24,579 bases of DNA from Candidatus Staskawiczbacteria bacterium (GCA_943357015.1 CALRFZ010000010.1:1-24579); one strand, 5' to 3'. Positions 14,669 through 22,166 are shown, counted from the stretch's first letter. Notes: generated by a model from the sequence alone, not told the origin. Program-made: numbers and translations.

Positions 14669-14866
14669 ATGGCGCTTTACGAGAAAATCAGGGCTATCAG
14701 GGGTATGAAAAACATTCCCGATGAAATCAAAAGCCACGCTGTGGCGTGCCTAGATGAATCTCCGCAGTTGGAGATTTTGGAGGCTCTGTCTCTGGGTAAA
14801 GAAAGGTTGCAAAAATTCTTGCAGTCTCAAAAACAATACGAGGAATGGAGTCCCAGCGCTCTTTAA
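14669..14866 (+). CDS. Orphan small protein, 65 residues
   Basis: I do not recognise it. AAGGAG (14655-14660), 8 bases before ATG 14669, fixes the start; an in-frame GTG at 14660 overlaps the SD and is unlikely. The protein is helical and soluble: IRAIRGMKNIPDEIKSHAVA, then LEILEALSLGKERLQKFL. The arrangement I-x2-I-x5-IP followed by a second helix resembles the 99-residue neighbour (VIASIDSVPGVLP), so they may be distant paralogues. G+C is 90 of 198 bases (45%), against 18 of 60 (30%) in a sample of folA (7321-7380). It has its own promoter, leader hairpin and terminator and converges on dnaE. Confidence 0.7.
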   Translation: MALYEKIRAIRGMKNIPDEIKSHAVACLDESPQLEILEALSLGKERLQKFLQSQKQYEEWSPSAL

Positions 14867-14887
14867 CAATTAATTATCAATTTATTT

Positions 14888-14920
14888 AGCTCTTGTGCAG
14901 TATTGCGCAAGAGCTTTTTT
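14888..14920 (+). terminator. Intrinsic terminator after the 65-residue gene
   Basis: AGCTCTTGTGC (14888-14898) pairs with GCGCAAGAGCT (14905-14915), including one G-U pair, followed by a T run to 14920. It ends transcription 8 bases before the convergent dnaE stop. Confidence 0.93.
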
Positions 14921-14927
14921 ATTTAAA

Positions 14928-17900
14928 TTAAGCTTTTTGAATAATTTCCTGCACGTCATCAGCCACAATTTTTATTTCTCCATTTCGGTCATCTACTTTT
15001 CCCGCGATAAACACAATTTTATTTTCTTGTAAAATTGCCGATTTAGCTTCCAATAAATTAGGAAAAATCACTACCTCTCCCTTGCCCGTCAAATCTTCTA
15101 ATTTGATAAATAACATTGGTTGACCTTTTTTGGTGATAATTTTTTTAACACCAGAAATTAGTCCACCTAAAATAACTTTTTTATTAACCATATTTTTATC
15201 AACCTTTGAGATCGCCACGGTTTTTTGTTCAAATAATTTTTTAAAACTATTTAATGGGTGACTACTAACGTATAATCCCAGCAACTCTTTTTCCCATGTA
15301 AGTTTTTCAAGCATACGAGCTGGCTCTGCTACGGCCAATTTTATATCATAATTGACAGTGACTTTTGATGATGCAAACAAGCCAATTTGACCATTGTTTT
15401 TGTTTTTTTGGTTTTCACGAGCAATTTCTAAAAGTTTTTCCAAATTTTGCAGTAATTGATTTCTTTCGTTAAAAGCGTCAAAAGCGCCAGCCTTAATTAA
15501 GGCTTCCATAGATTTTTTATTTAAATCCTTAGTATTGACGCGGTTAATAAAATTACCAATGGATGTAAATGGGCCACCTTTTTTAATTTCTTCGGTAGTA
15601 GAGTCGATAATTCCGACCCCAACATTTTTGATTGCCAAAAGTCCAAATCTAATTTTTTGTTGACCAGGAACTACGGTAAAGTTTTTCAGCGACTCATTGA
15701 TGTTGGGTGGCAATACTTCAATATCCATTTTTTTACATTCTTCTATTAATAGAGCAATTCGTTCCACATCTGTTTTTTCTGATGTTAAAACTGAAGCCAT
15801 AAATTCCACCGGATAATGAGCTTTTAAATACGCGGTTTCGTAGGCAATAGTGGCGTAAGCGGCCGAATGCGATTTATTAAATCCGTAAGCAGCAAAAGGT
15901 AAAATCCATTGCCATAATTGGTCGGCAACTTTTTTTTCAAAACCTTTTTTTACCGCACCTTCTATGAATTTACTTTTTTGTGCATCCAAGAGATCTTTAA
16001 TTTTTTTACCTACAGCCTTGCGCAGTACATCAGCTTCGCCCAAAGTAAAACCAGCAATTTCTTGCGCCAGCTTCATTAACTGTTCTTGGTAAATCATAAT
16101 ACCTTGGGTATTTTTTAGGAGTGGTTCTAATTCTGGCACAATATAGGTAATGTTTTGCCTACCGTGCTTTCTTTCAATATAATCTGGAATAAATTGCATT
16201 GGACCAGGCCGATAAAGTGCCACCATAGCAACGATGTCTTCAAATTCGGATGGCTTTAAATCTTTTAAGTATCGCTTCATACCATCTGATTCAAGTTGAA
16301 ACACTGAAGTAGTGAGAGCGTCCTGTAAAAGTTTATAGGTTTTTTTGTCATCATAGGGAATGCGTTCCATATCCACTTTTTCGCCTCGAATAACAAAAAT
16401 TCTGGCTAAGGTATCTTCTATGATGGTTAGGTTTTTAAGTCCCAAAAAATCCATTTTTAAAAGTCCCAAATCTTCAATCGCATGCATTTCGTATTGAGTA
16501 ACAATGCTATCTTCTTGTCCTGGTGGATGTTGCAAGGGCACAGAATCAGTTAGAGGTTTGGCTGAAATTACCACGCCACAGGCGTGAGTTGAAGCGTGAC
16601 GCGCCACACCTTCAAGTTTTAAGGCTAAGTCTAATAATCTTTTGGCTTGTGGATCGGTTTTATATAAATCCTTAATTTCTGTAACTGCATCCATCGTTTC
16701 TTGTAAGTCCATTCCAGTTGGTACTAATTTAGCCATCGTATCGCAAAAACTATAAGCATATCCAAGTGATCTGCCAACATCTCTAATGGCAGCGCGGGCA
16801 GCCATAGTTCCAAAAGTAATAATTTGGGCCACATGGTCTTTGCCGTATTTATCAGCGACATATTTTAAAACTTCGTCACGCCGACGGTCGGTAAAATCCA
16901 TATCAATATCGGGCATGGAAATTCTTTCTGGGTTTAGGAATCTTTCAAAAAGCAGGTCGTGCTTGAGTGGATCAACATTGGTAATATTAGTTAAGTAGCA
17001 AACTAGGCTTCCACCGGCTGATCCTCGGCCGGGACCAACAACAATTCGGTGGCTTTTGGCCCAGTTAACAAAATCTTGCACAATTAAAATGTAGCCAGCA
17101 AAACCAGTTTTGTTAATAACCGACAATTCAAAATCCATTCTTTGGCGTATCGCGGGCGTAACATTGTCGCCAAATCTTTTTATTAGTCCCTGATGACATA
17201 ATTCAGTTAAATAATCTTCTGGAGTTTTGCCATCTGGTACGTCGAATTTTGGTAGCTGAGTGTGACCTAAATCAAAATTAAAATCACATAAATCCGCAAT
17301 TTTTTGGGTATTAGAAATTGCCTCAGGCCACTCTTGCCAAATCTCTGCCATTTTTTCTGGCGTCATCATAGAAAAATCATCCGATTTTAGACTTAATCTA
17401 TCAGGGTCATTAATATCCGCGCCAGTATTGATTAGCATTAACACGTCTTGGGCTTCAGCGTCTTCTGGACGCAGATAGTGAATATCGTTGGTGGCAACTA
17501 ACGGAATGTTTGTTGCTTGGTGAAGTTCAATAATTTTTTTATTCAATACGGCTTGCTCTGGAATATTTTTATGTTCTTGTAATTCTAAATAAAAAGAATC
17601 CTTGCCAAACCAGCTTTGGTATTTTAAAGCCAGTGATTTGGCATCATCAAACCGATTAGACAATAACATTTTTGGAATTTTTCCATTTAAGCAGGCAGAA
17701 GTGCCAATTAAACCTTGAGCATATTTTTCCAAAATTTCTTCGTCAATTCTGGGTTTGTAATAGTAGCCGTTTAAATGAGCCTCGGTTACCAGCGCCACTA
17801 AATTTTTGTAGCCAATTTCGTTTTTGGCTAGCAAAATCATATGATAGCTTTTGGAATCAATATTGGGGCGCTTATCAAGCCTGCCTTCGTAGGCAACATA

Positions 17901-18113
17901 AACTTCGCAACCAATAATCGGCTTGATGCCACGTTTTTTAGCTTCTTTATAAAATTCTACCGCGCCATACATTACGCCATGGTCGGTTAAAGCCACCGAA
18001 TCCATACCCAGCTCTTTGACGTAATCCAAAAGCTGTGGAATTTTTGGTAATCCATCAAGTAAAGAGTAGTGTGAGTGGGTATGTAGGTGGGTGAATTTAA
18101 TTTTTTTAGACAT
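14928..18113 (-). CDS. dnaE: DNA polymerase III alpha subunit
   Basis: This 1061-residue replicative polymerase is DnaE type. The N-terminal PHP domain begins with THLHTHSHYSLLDG (8-21) and has ALTDHGVMYGA with metal-ligand residues intact, so an intrinsic metal-dependent exonuclease is possible. The catalytic palm carries MPDIDMDF near residues 398-405, preceded by VVGPGRGSAGGSLVCY. Fingers motifs (VALYRPGPMQFIPDYIERKHG, then GEADVLRKAVGKK and YGFNKSHSAAYA) follow. The C-terminal OB fold includes VILGGLISGVKKI. It is about 100 residues shorter than E. coli DnaE, mostly at the C-terminus. It is monocistronic, with small orphan genes on both sides. No SD is present. Confidence 0.97.
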   Translation of the reverse strand: MSKKIKFTHLHTHSHYSLLDGLPKIPQLLDYVKELGMDSVALTDHGVMYGAVEFYKEAKKRGIKPIIGCEVYVAYEGRLDKRPNIDSKSYHMILLAKNEIGYKNLVALVTEAHLNGYYYKPRIDEEILEKYAQGLIGTSACLNGKIPKMLLSNRFDDAKSLALKYQSWFGKDSFYLELQEHKNIPEQAVLNKKIIELHQATNIPLVATNDIHYLRPEDAEAQDVLMLINTGADINDPDRLSLKSDDFSMMTPEKMAEIWQEWPEAISNTQKIADLCDFNFDLGHTQLPKFDVPDGKTPEDYLTELCHQGLIKRFGDNVTPAIRQRMDFELSVINKTGFAGYILIVQDFVNWAKSHRIVVGPGRGSAGGSLVCYLTNITNVDPLKHDLLFERFLNPERISMPDIDMDFTDRRRDEVLKYVADKYGKDHVAQIITFGTMAARAAIRDVGRSLGYAYSFCDTMAKLVPTGMDLQETMDAVTEIKDLYKTDPQAKRLLDLALKLEGVARHASTHACGVVISAKPLTDSVPLQHPPGQEDSIVTQYEMHAIEDLGLLKMDFLGLKNLTIIEDTLARIFVIRGEKVDMERIPYDDKKTYKLLQDALTTSVFQLESDGMKRYLKDLKPSEFEDIVAMVALYRPGPMQFIPDYIERKHGRQNITYIVPELEPLLKNTQGIMIYQEQLMKLAQEIAGFTLGEADVLRKAVGKKIKDLLDAQKSKFIEGAVKKGFEKKVADQLWQWILPFAAYGFNKSHSAAYATIAYETAYLKAHYPVEFMASVLTSEKTDVERIALLIEECKKMDIEVLPPNINESLKNFTVVPGQQKIRFGLLAIKNVGVGIIDSTTEEIKKGGPFTSIGNFINRVNTKDLNKKSMEALIKAGAFDAFNERNQLLQNLEKLLEIARENQKNKNNGQIGLFASSKVTVNYDIKLAVAEPARMLEKLTWEKELLGLYVSSHPLNSFKKLFEQKTVAISKVDKNMVNKKVILGGLISGVKKIITKKGQPMLFIKLEDLTGKGEVVIFPNLLEAKSAILQENKIVFIAGKVDDRNGEIKIVADDVQEIIQKA

Positions 18114-18145
18114 TAAAGTAATTTATTTTCTAAATTTTATAGTTC

Positions 18146-18174
18146 ATTTTACGTTTTTATAAAATTTCGCACAA
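18146..18174 (-). promoter_or_regulatory. Predicted dnaE promoter
   Basis: On the minus strand, TTGTGC (18174-18169) and TAAAAT (18151-18146) are separated by 17 bases, giving a leader of roughly 25-30 bases before ATG at 18113. Confidence 0.5.
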
Positions 18175-18184
18175 GAGTTGACTG

Positions 18185-18213
18185 TTTAACATCAATTATT
18201 TAGTGTGTATGAT
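18185..18213 (+). promoter_or_regulatory. Predicted promoter for the zinc-finger orphan gene
   Basis: TTTAAC (18185-18190), 17-base spacer, TATGAT (18208-18213). A TTGACT at 18178-18183 is nearby but 24 bases from the -10. A second TTGACA (18229-18234) lacks a spaced -10. Confidence 0.4.
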
Positions 18214-18261
18214 TTTAATTTTCAGGCCTTGACAGTAGTATTAGGAGGAGTAACATTAACT

Positions 18262-18303
18262 TTGGGTGTATTTTTGTACTTTTGCTCTTTTTTTGAAAGG
18301 TAA
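18262..18303 (+). CDS. Possible 13-codon upstream ORF
   Basis: AGGAGGAG (18243-18250) is a strong SD-like sequence without an ATG downstream at normal distance. A TTG at 18262 opens a 13-residue hydrophobic peptide (MGVFLYFCSFFER) whose TAA (18301-18303) lies between the SD and ATG of the zinc-finger gene, a geometry suited to translational coupling. The spacing (11 bases) and TTG start are weak points. An ATT start at 18255 is an alternative. Confidence 0.25.
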   Translation: MGVFLYFCSFFER

Positions 18304-18306
18304 CAT

Positions 18307-18501
18307 ATGAAACTTGGTTTTGTGTGCGGTCCCGAAGATGGGATCGTTGGCAGGTTGTGTCCAAAATGCCAGCATAAAATAAAGTTAGGACAAAGGATTA
18401 TTTTATGTGAATGTGATGATCAGTATCATCATACTTGTTGCGCTCCGCGCAATCAAGAATTGCGCAGAGCGCCTAAATCCAGAACTTTAAAATTAAGCTA
18501 G
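18307..18501 (+). CDS. Small protein with RING/treble-clef-like zinc finger, 64 residues
   Basis: The sequence shows C18-x2-C21, then C34-x-C36, then H41/H42 and C44/C45 (LCPKCQHKIKLGQ, then CECDDQYHHTCC). This spacing resembles the prokaryotic RING finger (Prok-RING_1-like) pattern, C-P-x-C ... C-x-C ... Y-H-x-x-C. No other domain is present, and the basic tail (residues 46-64) is partly encoded by an inverted repeat. The start is set by GAAAGG (18295-18300), 6 bases before the ATG. It has its own promoter and terminator between divergent dnaE and downstream rnhB. It may bind protein, RNA or DNA, and nothing here decides which. Confidence 0.65.
   Translation: MKLGFVCGPEDGIVGRLCPKCQHKIKLGQRIILCECDDQYHHTCCAPRNQELRRAPKSRTLKLS
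18440..18472 (+). repeat. GC-rich inverted repeat inside the zinc-finger gene
   Basis: GCGCTCCGCGCAAT (18440-18453) and ATTGCGCAGAGCGC (18459-18472) pair over 14 positions with one mismatch and a 5-base loop. It encodes residues about 45-56, just after the last zinc ligand. Confidence 0.8.
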
Positions 18502-18508
18502 AATTTTG

Positions 18509-18540
18509 CCCATAAAAGGTTTACCTTTTATGGGTTTTTT
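18509..18540 (+). terminator. Strong intrinsic terminator after the zinc-finger gene
   Basis: CCCATAAAAGG (18509-18519) and CCTTTTATGGG (18524-18534) are perfectly complementary, loop TTTA, followed by six T. Confidence 0.95.
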
Positions 18541-18558
18541 ATTAAAATTTTAGCCAGA

Positions 18559-18588
18559 TTGGATAGTTGTAAAAAATTTTGCTAAACT
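18559..18588 (+). promoter_or_regulatory. Predicted rnhB promoter giving a leaderless mRNA
   Basis: TTGGAT (18559-18564), 18-base spacer, and TAAACT (18583-18588) preceded by TGC (extended -10). Initiation about 7 bases after the -10 falls on the ATG at 18595. Confidence 0.5.
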
Positions 18589-18594
18589 TTGTTT

Positions 18595-19245
18595 ATGCAA
18601 TACCCAAATTTTAGCGAGGAAATTATTTTATGGCATCAGGGAATTCAATTTGTGGCTGGAATAGATGAGGTTGGGCGCGGGCCGTTAGCCGGTCCCGTTG
18701 TGGCGGTAGCGGTATGTGTAAAATCTGATTTAAATAGAGAAGATTTTAAATTCTTAGGAATTAACGATTCTAAAAAACTTTCCGAAAAAAAACGCGAGTC
18801 TTTGTATAAAATTTTAGCTAATCATAAAGATGTATTTTTTGGTGTTGGTATAGTTTCAGAAAAGATTATTGATAAAATAAATATTTTAGAGGCAACTAAA
18901 TTGGCAATGGTAATTGCAGTGGAAAATTTAGAAAAAAAATTAGCAAACAAAACTGAATTTTTATTGATAGACGGAAATTTTATTATAGATGACAGTATTT
19001 TATCAAAAACTGGTATTTTTTTGCCAGATCAAAAAGCTATTGTAAAAGGGGATCAAAAAGTGTTTTCTATTGCTATGGCTTCTATTATAGCTAAAGTCAC
19101 GCGCGATAAAATAATGAAAGAAATGCACCAAATTTATCCTGAGTATCGATTTGATCTGCATAAAGGTTATGGCACCAAACTCCATATTAAAAACCTACAA
19201 TCTTTTGGTCGATGTAAAGTTCATAGGTTGTCGTTTAAATTTTAG
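18595..19245 (+). CDS. rnhB: Ribonuclease HII
   Basis: This 216-residue RNase HII removes ribonucleotides from DNA and RNA from RNA-DNA hybrids. The DEDD metal site is visible: D24 and E25 in AGIDEVGRGPLAGP, the aspartate in LLIDGN, and the aspartate in KVTRDKIM. The C-terminal motif YPEYRFDLHKGYGTKLH is typical. I start at ATG 18595 rather than an in-frame TTG 6 bases upstream. With the predicted promoter, the transcript would begin at this ATG. The gene is apparently monocistronic. A small hairpin (GTGGTAT/ATACTAC, 19248-19265) follows the stop without a T tract. Confidence 0.95.
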   Translation: MQYPNFSEEIILWHQGIQFVAGIDEVGRGPLAGPVVAVAVCVKSDLNREDFKFLGINDSKKLSEKKRESLYKILANHKDVFFGVGIVSEKIIDKINILEATKLAMVIAVENLEKKLANKTEFLLIDGNFIIDDSILSKTGIFLPDQKAIVKGDQKVFSIAMASIIAKVTRDKIMKEMHQIYPEYRFDLHKGYGTKLHIKNLQSFGRCKVHRLSFKF

Positions 19246-19277
19246 TCGTGGTATTTTTATACTACAGTAAAATAAAG

Positions 19278-19286
19278 TTATCCACA
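19278..19286 (+). other. Consensus DnaA box
   Basis: TTATCCACA is an exact match to the DnaA box. It stands alone in an AT-rich gap. A single box is not evidence of an origin and could occur by chance. Confidence 0.3.
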
Positions 19287-19339
19287 TTTTAATATTTGGA
19301 GTTTAAGTATTTAAGAGGTAAAATGGTTAAATAATTTAC

Positions 19340-19382
19340 AATTTGAAATTTACAATTTGAAATCAATTTGAAATAATTAAAT
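19340..19382. repeat. Left copy of a 23-base AATTTGAAATTTACAATT element
   Basis: The 23-mer at 19340-19362 (AATTTGAAATTTACAATT then TGAAA) is identical to 22214-22236. TCAATTTGAAATA (19363-19375) and AAATAATTAAAT (19371-19382) also recur in the right copy. Together the two copies bracket the membrane-anchored and secreted protein genes. Confidence 0.85.
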
Positions 19383-19416
19383 ATTGAATTCAAATTTAAA
19401 TTAAAAATTAATTAAT

Positions 19417-19908
19417 ATGGAAATTAAAAATGTATTAATGGGAATCGCCTTAGCAGTACTATTTTTTATTGGTGGAGTTTTTTTGGGTATTTTTTACCAA
19501 GGTCAAAAAACTGTTTTGCCTTTAGCGCCAAGTAGCTCTGGGCTTCCGTCTCCATTAATTAAGTCATTAAGTTCCAGTGTGGTGCCGGCGGTTTCGGCTT
19601 ATGGAGCAATTTCAAAAATTGATGGTCAAAATCTGACTTTAACCAAAAACTCTGATTCAATAATTGTGCCAATTAAAGCTGATGCTAGGATTTATACTAT
19701 CGTGATTAATCAATCTGCGCCTGTTAAAGCGGGATCTCAACCAGTAAAACCTACCTCTGTAACTAAGCAAATTGCCTTAAAGGATTTGAAGTTGGGTGAT
19801 AACGTGAGTGTTAATTTTAAAGTACTTGCTGGGGGTCAAATAGAGGGATTTACAGTGATTGTTTTGCCAGTTAATACCCCCGTTAGCGCAACTCCAATTA
19901 AAAAATAA
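19417..19908 (+). CDS. Membrane-anchored extracytoplasmic protein, DUF5666-like
   Basis: This 163-residue protein has an N-terminal hydrophobic segment (about residues 5-27), which is an uncleaved anchor or signal peptide. A Ser/Pro-rich linker (about 33-60) follows, then a small beta-rich domain from about 61: AYGAISKIDGQNLTLTKN, then IVPIKADARIYT and LKDLKLGDNVSVNFKVL. This pattern of a beta strand, a test of small-molecule-like residues and L-x-D-L-x-x-G-D resembles DUF5666-type domains. It sits 26 bases before the large secreted protein and is probably co-transcribed. Function unknown; a cell-envelope role fits the context. No SD is present. Confidence 0.65.
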   Translation: MEIKNVLMGIALAVLFFIGGVFLGIFYQGQKTVLPLAPSSSGLPSPLIKSLSSSVVPAVSAYGAISKIDGQNLTLTKNSDSIIVPIKADARIYTIVINQSAPVKAGSQPVKPTSVTKQIALKDLKLGDNVSVNFKVLAGGQIEGFTVIVLPVNTPVSATPIKK

Positions 19909-19934
19909 GGCACTGAACTTAATCTATTGTATTT

Positions 19935-22166
19935 ATGCCAATAATTTTTGGTTATAAAAATATTTTTTTTACAACTCTAACCGCCATATTAGTTATGAGC
20001 GGTTTTTTTGTTGCCGATACTGCTTTGGCTAACACTGTTAATATTGCCCCCAATGTTATTGGCAATTATAATGATTGGAATCAGTTTGGCGGATCTGGAG
20101 CAACTTTAGATTTACAAAAAATTGATGCAGTTAGTGTTAATAATCAAGATTTATCTTACATTTATCAGGGTAGTAATGGTCAAATTCAAACTTTTGGAAT
20201 TCCCAATAATAGTATTCCTGCTGGTTCTTTGGTAAATTCAGTTACTGTTACGGTGATTGCTAAAGGTGTGGGTGGGGGCGATGGCAATAAAGCTTTTAAG
20301 ATTTTATTAGAACAAGGTTTAAATCAAACCGATAACGGTTCTGGTCTTTCTATTTATCCAACAAGTTCGTATCAATCTTATAATCGGGTAATGGCCAGTA
20401 ATCCTTTAACTGGTCTAGCTTGGACTGCCAGCCAAATCAATTCATCTGCAGTTAATTTTGGAGTTTTAAGAACAAACGCGTCGGGTGTTATAAGAATTTC
20501 TCAGATTTTTGTTACAATAGATTATACTCCCACAACTTTAGTAGTCACTAAAATAGTGATTAATCATGGTGCGACAAAAAGCGTTTTTGATTTTCAACTT
20601 TTTATCGATTCTACAGTAGTAATTTCTGGTGTGGAAAATATTTTAGATGTTGGCAGTTACATTGTTTCTGAAGCCAATGACCCTAATTATAATTCTACAA
20701 TTTCTGGAGATTGCGATGCGCTGGGCAATATTAATCTTGTGGCGGGGGACTCTAAACAATGCATTGTTGTTAACGAAGAAAAATTAGCGTATTTAACGAT
20801 TCATAAAAACGTTATCAGTCATATTAATAACTTAGGTGTTTCTGATTTTGCTCCTTATAAAGTTAGTGGCAATACGATAAATTTAGATGTTGCAACTGTT
20901 TTTGATTCGGGCAGTTACAGTGTAACTGAAAACTCTAACTCTAATTACATTGCCACCTTTATAGGTGATTGTGACTCCTTGGGCGCTTTAGTTTTAAACT
21001 CTGGTGACAATAAAACCTGTACAATTACAAATGAAGATGGTCATCTTCCTTATGCCAATAACCTAAGTTTTAGCAATAGTCGCTGTAGTGGTGTTGCGGG
21101 ATCTGGTGTGGTTAACTTTAGTTGGTACTATCAGCAATTTAATGGCAAAAATCAAAGCAAATTTCGGTTTCAAATAGCAACTAGCACTGATCCTAATTTT
21201 TCTTCTCCAATAATCGATAGAACCTTTGATAATCTTTCTAATCCGCCCAATTGGCAAAATCAGCAATCGGTAATGCTAAATTTAAGTAGTGTAAATGACA
21301 CAATTTTATATGGCGTTTCTTATATTTGGCGCGTCAAAGTTTGGGATTCTGACAATAATAGCTCAGATTGGGTTTTGGGCTTGCCATACCAAAATACTGG
21401 CCACCCCGACCCTTATGTGGATTTTTCATTTTCTCCTCTAAATCCTAATGCTCAAACCATAACTTCATTTACTAATAACTCAGTATGTTACAATAGTTCA
21501 GGTTTTGTGGCCTGCCAAAGTTACGCTTGGAGTTTTGGCGATGGCAATACAAGTTCAATTTACAACCCAACCAATATTTATGGCGCTCAAGGAAATTTTA
21601 CTATCACTTTAAAAACCTATGATGAAGTTGGTTTTTGCGAAACTAATCAATTGATAAGCGTTAATTCTGCCATAAATTATCATTTACCGGTTTGGAAAGA
21701 AATTTCTCCTTTTGTTACACTTCCGCCCGCTTGTTTTTCCGCCAAAACTAAGGTCTTAACTCCGAGTGGGTCGCAAGCTATTGAAAATCTGCGAGTGGGG
21801 GATAAAGTTTTATCTTATGATTTAGAATCTAGCCAAACAATAACAACTAAGATTAGCAAGGTATTTGTTCATAATAATCGCAAAATACTACAAGTGTTAT
21901 TGTCTAATGGTAATTTATTAAAAGTTACTCCTGAGCATCCTTTTTATAACTATGAATCAAGGCAGTGGGTTAATATTGGTGATATGATTGTGGGACAAAA
22001 AGTAATGGTTGTTGATAGTAAAGGCAATAATTTACCTGTTTCTATAGTAAGTATGAAACCAGAATCGCAAGCAATAACCGTATATAATTTGGAGGTAGAC
22101 AATCCTGTTCATAATTATATGGTAGAAGGCGGTATTTTAGTGCACAATAAATTCATTCCTATTTAG
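19935..22166 (+). CDS. Secreted multidomain protein with CnaB-like, Fn3-like, PKD and C-terminal Hint domains
   Basis: This 743-residue exported protein has a signal peptide (1-32, cleavage likely after ALA). An N-terminal beta region (about 33-198) is followed by two CnaB-like repeats (about 200-281 and 284-367). Each has a first-strand lysine (K206, K291), a central glutamate (E246, E332), a final-strand asparagine (N280, N366) and two cysteines in GDC...C. Next come an Fn3-like domain (about 375-480, ending YIWRVKVWDSDNNSSDW), a PKD domain (about 493-577, YAWSFGDGNTS) and a Hint domain from C600. The Hint domain has T665-x-x-H668 and H737-N738, followed by five residues. There is no LPxTG or C-terminal membrane helix. 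It is probably an adhesin or surface factor processed by its Hint domain. Confidence 0.85.
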   Translation: MPIIFGYKNIFFTTLTAILVMSGFFVADTALANTVNIAPNVIGNYNDWNQFGGSGATLDLQKIDAVSVNNQDLSYIYQGSNGQIQTFGIPNNSIPAGSLVNSVTVTVIAKGVGGGDGNKAFKILLEQGLNQTDNGSGLSIYPTSSYQSYNRVMASNPLTGLAWTASQINSSAVNFGVLRTNASGVIRISQIFVTIDYTPTTLVVTKIVINHGATKSVFDFQLFIDSTVVISGVENILDVGSYIVSEANDPNYNSTISGDCDALGNINLVAGDSKQCIVVNEEKLAYLTIHKNVISHINNLGVSDFAPYKVSGNTINLDVATVFDSGSYSVTENSNSNYIATFIGDCDSLGALVLNSGDNKTCTITNEDGHLPYANNLSFSNSRCSGVAGSGVVNFSWYYQQFNGKNQSKFRFQIATSTDPNFSSPIIDRTFDNLSNPPNWQNQQSVMLNLSSVNDTILYGVSYIWRVKVWDSDNNSSDWVLGLPYQNTGHPDPYVDFSFSPLNPNAQTITSFTNNSVCYNSSGFVACQSYAWSFGDGNTSSIYNPTNIYGAQGNFTITLKTYDEVGFCETNQLISVNSAINYHLPVWKEISPFVTLPPACFSAKTKVLTPSGSQAIENLRVGDKVLSYDLESSQTITTKISKVFVHNNRKILQVLLSNGNLLKVTPEHPFYNYESRQWVNIGDMIVGQKVMVVDSKGNNLPVSIVSMKPESQAITVYNLEVDNPVHNYMVEGGILVHNKFIPI

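Noticed and set aside
16786..16998. Open frames on the strand opposite dnaE and other large genes
   Set aside because: They are antisense to strongly conserved coding sequence and show no motif, SD or promoter.
21732..22166. True splicing intein in the secreted protein
   Set aside because: Residue after HN is Lys rather than Cys/Ser/Thr and only five residues follow, so ligation of exteins is not expected.
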